DNA of 34,096 bases, taken from NCBI GenBank assembly GCA_910577155.1, contig CAJTMS010000015.1:1-34096 (forward strand), given 5' to 3'. The stretch is from an uncultured Mailhella sp. (GTDB lineage: Bacteria > Desulfobacterota > Desulfovibrionia > Desulfovibrionales > Desulfovibrionaceae). A program made the translations under genes and the position numbers. Within the stretch, counting starts at the first letter, position 1; each line of letters starts with the position of its first letter. Positions 31,536 to 34,096 of the stretch are shown in pieces. The notes below the pieces were generated by a model, which worked only from the letters and a program-made list of their open reading frames with translations, did no database searches and was not told the DNA's origin.

Positions 31536-31567
31536 ACCTCCTAGGTTTTCCGGGAGGTCTTTTTAGT
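31536..31567 (+). terminator. Rho-independent terminator after rpmE
   Basis: ACCTCCT (31536-31542) pairs with GGGAGGT (31552-31558, one G-T pair), followed by CTTTTT. It ends just before the DUF1385 start, so rpmE may be terminated or attenuated ahead of DUF1385-prfA. Confidence 0.75.
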
Positions 31568-31584
31568 TTTAGTCCACAGTAAAT

Positions 31585-32592
31585 ATGAAATTTTTTTATT
31601 TTCTTTTTGCCTTATTCTGCAAATTCTCAACCCATATTGGCGGACAAGCGGTTATGGGCGGTCTTATCATGCGCAATTACAATAATTATGCCCTTGTCAT
31701 TCGCAATGATAAAAAGGAGATATTGGTAGAACACCATTCATGGTATTCCCTTTCAAGACATTCCCTTTTACAAAAGACTTTTGTCCGCGGCTTTCCGATT
31801 TTACTGGAAACGCTCATCAACGGTATTCAGGCTTTAAACCGTTCTGCGGAACTTGTGGACAGCAAAGCACAAAAAAACTCCCTTCTGCAAACTATTTTGA
31901 GCCTTGCAGTTGCGTTGTTTCTGGCAATTTTTTTATTTGTTGTTCTTCCGCATTTATTTGCTCTAAGCATGGAATATTTCGGTTTTGGCGGTACAATAGA
32001 AAATCTTTCTTTCCATGTTTGGGACGGACTTTTTAAAATTTTTCTTTTTTTAGGTTATATTTATGCCATTTCCCTTATACCTGCCATAAAAGAAGTGCTT
32101 GAGTACCATGGCGCAGAGCATAAAGTTATTTCCTGCTATGAAAATGAAATGCTTGTAAGTGCCCAAAACGCAAAGCATTGTTCACGCCTGCATCCGCGCT
32201 GCGGCACCAGTTTTATTCTTTTTGTTTTATTTCTTGCCATTATTATTCACAGTATTTTTATCCCTCTTATTTTATTCTTTCCTCTTTTGGAAAATAATGC
32301 TATTATGCACTGCGTTGTCATTCTTTTTAAGATTGTTCTGATTATTCCTATAAGTGCCTGTGCCTATGAATTAATCCGGGCATCTGCAAAGGGGACAACA
32401 AATCGTTTTTTAAAAATTTGCTTGAAACTTCTTTCTTTTCCCGGCTTGGTACTGCAAATTCTGACGACAAAAGAACCAAGCATAGAACAACTTGAAGTGG
32501 CAGTTATTGCCTTAAAAGAAGTTGCGCATGATTATTCGCAATTATTTGAAACAGTACCATATAAAACCCTTGATGATATGAACAAAGGATAA
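31585..32592 (+). CDS. DUF1385 (YqhQ-like) membrane protein
   Basis: The 335-residue protein matches DUF1385. The N-terminal signature is IGGQAVMGGLIMRN (usually GGQAVMEGVMMR, so glutamate is glycine here). The conserved core is EYHGAEHKVISCYE and SRLHPRCGTSFI, whose His, Glu and Cys look like metal ligands. About four helices are seen: near 97-125, 145-165, 208-235 and 240-262. The function is unknown. The order rpmE-DUF1385-prfA recurs in Desulfovibrio-like genomes. No ribosome site is visible before the ATG at 31585. prfA begins three bases after the stop. Confidence 0.87.
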   Translation: MKFFYFLFALFCKFSTHIGGQAVMGGLIMRNYNNYALVIRNDKKEILVEHHSWYSLSRHSLLQKTFVRGFPILLETLINGIQALNRSAELVDSKAQKNSLLQTILSLAVALFLAIFLFVVLPHLFALSMEYFGFGGTIENLSFHVWDGLFKIFLFLGYIYAISLIPAIKEVLEYHGAEHKVISCYENEMLVSAQNAKHCSRLHPRCGTSFILFVLFLAIIIHSIFIPLILFFPLLENNAIMHCVVILFKIVLIIPISACAYELIRASAKGTTNRFLKICLKLLSFPGLVLQILTTKEPSIEQLEVAVIALKEVAHDYSQLFETVPYKTLDDMNKG

Positions 32593-32595
32593 CCC

Positions 32596-33663
32596 ATGTT
32601 TGAGAAATTAGAAGCCTTAGAAAAACAATACCTTGATTTGGAAAAAGAATTAGCCAAACCGGAAATTTTTGAAGATCAGGAAAAATACCGCAAAGTTGCC
32701 AAAGCCCACGCAGATCTTGATGATATTATTCATCTTTTTAGAAAATATAAAAGTGCAAAACAGCAATATGAAGAAAATAAAGAGCTGATGCACGATGGGG
32801 ATCCGGAAATTAAAAGCATGGCAGAAGAAGAAAATGCCCTGCTCCATGATGAATTTCCCAAAATGGAACAGGAATTAAGAGTTATGCTCCTGCCCCCTGA
32901 CCCGCTGGATGAAAAGAATATTGTGCTTGAAATCCGTGCAGGTACAGGAGGTGAAGAGGCTGCCCTTTTTGCAGGTGACCTGCTGCGTATGTATTTCCGC
33001 TATGCTGAACGCATGAACTGGAAAGTGGAAATCATGAGCGAAAACCCCACGGATAACGGCGGCTACAAAGAAGTCATCGCCCTTATCACAGGAAACCGCG
33101 TGTACAGCCGTTTAAAATATGAATCAGGCACCCACCGAGTTCAGCGTGTTCCTGCAACAGAATCTCAGGGCAGAATCCATACTTCTGCAGCAACCGTTGC
33201 CGTTATGCCCGAAGCAGAAGAAGTTGACGTGGATATCCGTCCCGAAGATTTGCGTATTGACGTCTACCGAGCTTCAGGTGCCGGCGGTCAGCATGTTAAC
33301 AAAACAGAATCTGCCGTGCGTATTACCCATATTCCCACAGGCACTGTGGTAACCTGTCAGGATGAAAAATCCCAGCACAAAAATAAAGCCCGTGCCATGA
33401 AAGTCCTTGCTTCCCGTATTTTGCAGGCTGAACAGGAACGGCAGCAGTCAGAGCAGGCTGCGGACAGGAAATCACAGGTGGGCAGCGGCGACAGATCGGA
33501 ACGTATCCGCACCTATAACTATCCGCAAGGCAGAATAACCGATCACCGGGTCAATATGACCCTGTACTCTTTGGAACGCTTTATGGACGGCGAAATCCAA
33601 AGCATGATTGATGAACTTGCCAGCCATGCCCAGGCAGAAAAACTCAAGGCAGAAAATCTTTAA
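32596..33663 (+). CDS. prfA: Peptide chain release factor 1
   Basis: RF1 ends translation at UAA and UAG. The 355-residue protein has the anticodon-like tripeptide PAT in RVPATESQGRIHTS, which separates RF1 from RF2. The peptidyl-hydrolysis GGQ is in ASGAGGQHVNKTESAVR, and the C-terminal SGDRSERIRTYNYPQGRITD is typical. RF1 works best after GGQ methylation by PrmC, whose gene often follows prfA; here a small DUF6485-type gene takes that place. RF1 presence bears on the TAG-containing mini-frame at 11934-12065. It is translationally close to the DUF1385 gene. Confidence 0.96.
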   Translation: MFEKLEALEKQYLDLEKELAKPEIFEDQEKYRKVAKAHADLDDIIHLFRKYKSAKQQYEENKELMHDGDPEIKSMAEEENALLHDEFPKMEQELRVMLLPPDPLDEKNIVLEIRAGTGGEEAALFAGDLLRMYFRYAERMNWKVEIMSENPTDNGGYKEVIALITGNRVYSRLKYESGTHRVQRVPATESQGRIHTSAATVAVMPEAEEVDVDIRPEDLRIDVYRASGAGGQHVNKTESAVRITHIPTGTVVTCQDEKSQHKNKARAMKVLASRILQAEQERQQSEQAADRKSQVGSGDRSERIRTYNYPQGRITDHRVNMTLYSLERFMDGEIQSMIDELASHAQAEKLKAENL

Positions 33664-33709
33664 CAATTATAATGCACAAAAATTCCTGCAAACAAACAAG
33701 GCGCAAATA

Positions 33710-33916
33710 ATGAACAATATCAGCCCCTTTTGCACATGCAGAGATTTAACTTGTCCTCTCAATCCTGCAAACCACGAAAAAGGATGTTCCCTTTGTATCC
33801 AAAAGAATTTAAAGCAAAAGGAAATTCCCAATTGTTTTTTCCGCCTTGCAGGCAGTACTGAAAAAAGAGCAAGTTATTCTTTTGAGGAATTTGCAAAGCT
33901 TGTGCTTAAAAAATAA
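33710..33916 (+). CDS. Small cysteine-rich protein, DUF6485-like
   Basis: The 68-residue product carries five cysteines in MNNISPFCTCRDLTCPLN and GCSLCIQKNL, then EIPNCFF, a pattern like DUF6485 (CxC..C..C..CI....E.P.CFF). The cysteines probably bind zinc or another metal. A short helical tail (SYSFEEFAKLVLKK) ends it. The frame is open further upstream through the prfA end, but the ATG at 33710 starts the recognisable part; only a weak AAGG precedes it. It follows prfA by 46 bases and has its own terminator. The function is unknown. Confidence 0.72.
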   Translation: MNNISPFCTCRDLTCPLNPANHEKGCSLCIQKNLKQKEIPNCFFRLAGSTEKRASYSFEEFAKLVLKK

Positions 33917-33941
33917 AAGCAATACTCAACCATTTCTTCAG

Positions 33942-33970
33942 AAGAGCTGTCTTTCATAGCTCTTTTTTAT
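33942..33970 (+). terminator. Rho-independent terminator after the DUF6485-like gene
   Basis: AAGAGCT (33942-33948) pairs with AGCTCTT (33958-33964), followed by a T run. Confidence 0.85.
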
Positions 33971-34002
33971 TTTGTCGCTTTGTTATAGAAAGAGGTTGAT
34001 AC

Positions 34003-34096
34003 TGGAGCAATTCCTGTTAACATCAAGAATATTAATTCTCTGTTATGGACGTTGTCCATAACAGGGCTTTGAGGGGGATTGGGGGAGCGGTAGCCG
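34003..34096 (-). repeat. Dispersed hairpin repeat, copy C (inverted, cut by window edge)
   Basis: Read on the minus strand, this copy gives CGGCTACCGCTCCCCC, CCCTCAAAG, the hairpin and AACAGGAATTGCTCC, the same order as copy B. The hairpin pairs CTGTTATGGAC (34040-34050) with GTCCATAACAG (34054-34064) perfectly. Two stem positions differ from copies A and B on both arms, keeping the pairs. The GC-rich end runs off the window. Confidence 0.8.

Noticed and set aside
1..34096. CRISPR arrays, tRNA or rRNA genes, integrase or transposase
   Set aside because: I looked for regularly spaced repeats, T-loop GTTCRANNC signals in the spacers, and recombinase proteins among the frames, and saw none. 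A covariance-model scan would be a firmer test for tRNAs.

Overview
The window looks like a bacterial chromosome segment of moderately low G+C (about 40-45 % by eye). It is dense with housekeeping genes and shows no phage, insertion sequence, CRISPR array, tRNA or rRNA. The gene order rpmI-rplT-pheS-pheT-merR-rpe-tkt-pgk, the block rpmE-DUF1385-prfA, truB-rpsO-pnp and the Desulfovibrio-like S15 N-terminus suggest a member of the Desulfovibrionaceae. The low G+C fits the Bilophila/Lawsonia/Mailhella/Taurinivorans side of that family. This placement is inference from remembered gene order and protein style, not from a search.

Layout. Bases 1-5677, plus strand: a dispersed repeat, a 14-helix MFS exporter with its own promoter, then aspC-pgi-argJ-DUF503 (amino acid and sugar metabolism). 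5827-7860: a two-helix methyl-accepting chemotaxis protein closed by a strong terminator. 8251-11829: truB-rpsO-pnp, with a long hairpin in front of pnp. 11934-12658, minus strand: a membrane-anchored thermonuclease and a tiny downstream reading frame interrupted by TAG. 12820-15819: a complete polar amino acid ABC importer (binding protein, permease, ATPase, permease), followed five bases later by lepA. 17896-22132: rpmI-rplT-pheS-pheT with leader structures and a terminator. 22303-26541: a MerR regulator followed by rpe-tkt-pgk (pentose phosphate pathway and lower glycolysis). 26542-26935: a convergent spacer with a terminator, a second repeat copy and an unexplained structured stretch. 26936-29439, minus strand: an HD-domain protein and a family 2 glycosyltransferase. 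29737-33916, plus strand: rplM-rpsI, a divergent shikimate-kinase-like gene, rpmE, DUF1385, prfA and a small cysteine-rich DUF6485-type gene. A third, inverted repeat copy runs off the right edge.

How the genes work together. Most of the window serves translation (S15, L35, L20, L13, S9, L31, PheRS, LepA, RF1, TruB) and central carbon flow (Pgi, Rpe, Tkt, Pgk). The environment-facing functions are the MFS exporter, the chemoreceptor, the amino acid importer, the nuclease and the glycosyltransferase. I found no clear new multi-gene system. The most interesting signals are non-coding: a roughly 100-base dispersed repeat with a hairpin whose stem bases change in compensating pairs between copies, the pnp and rplT leader structures, a possible pseudoknot RNA at 26796-26923, and the amber-interrupted mini-gene.
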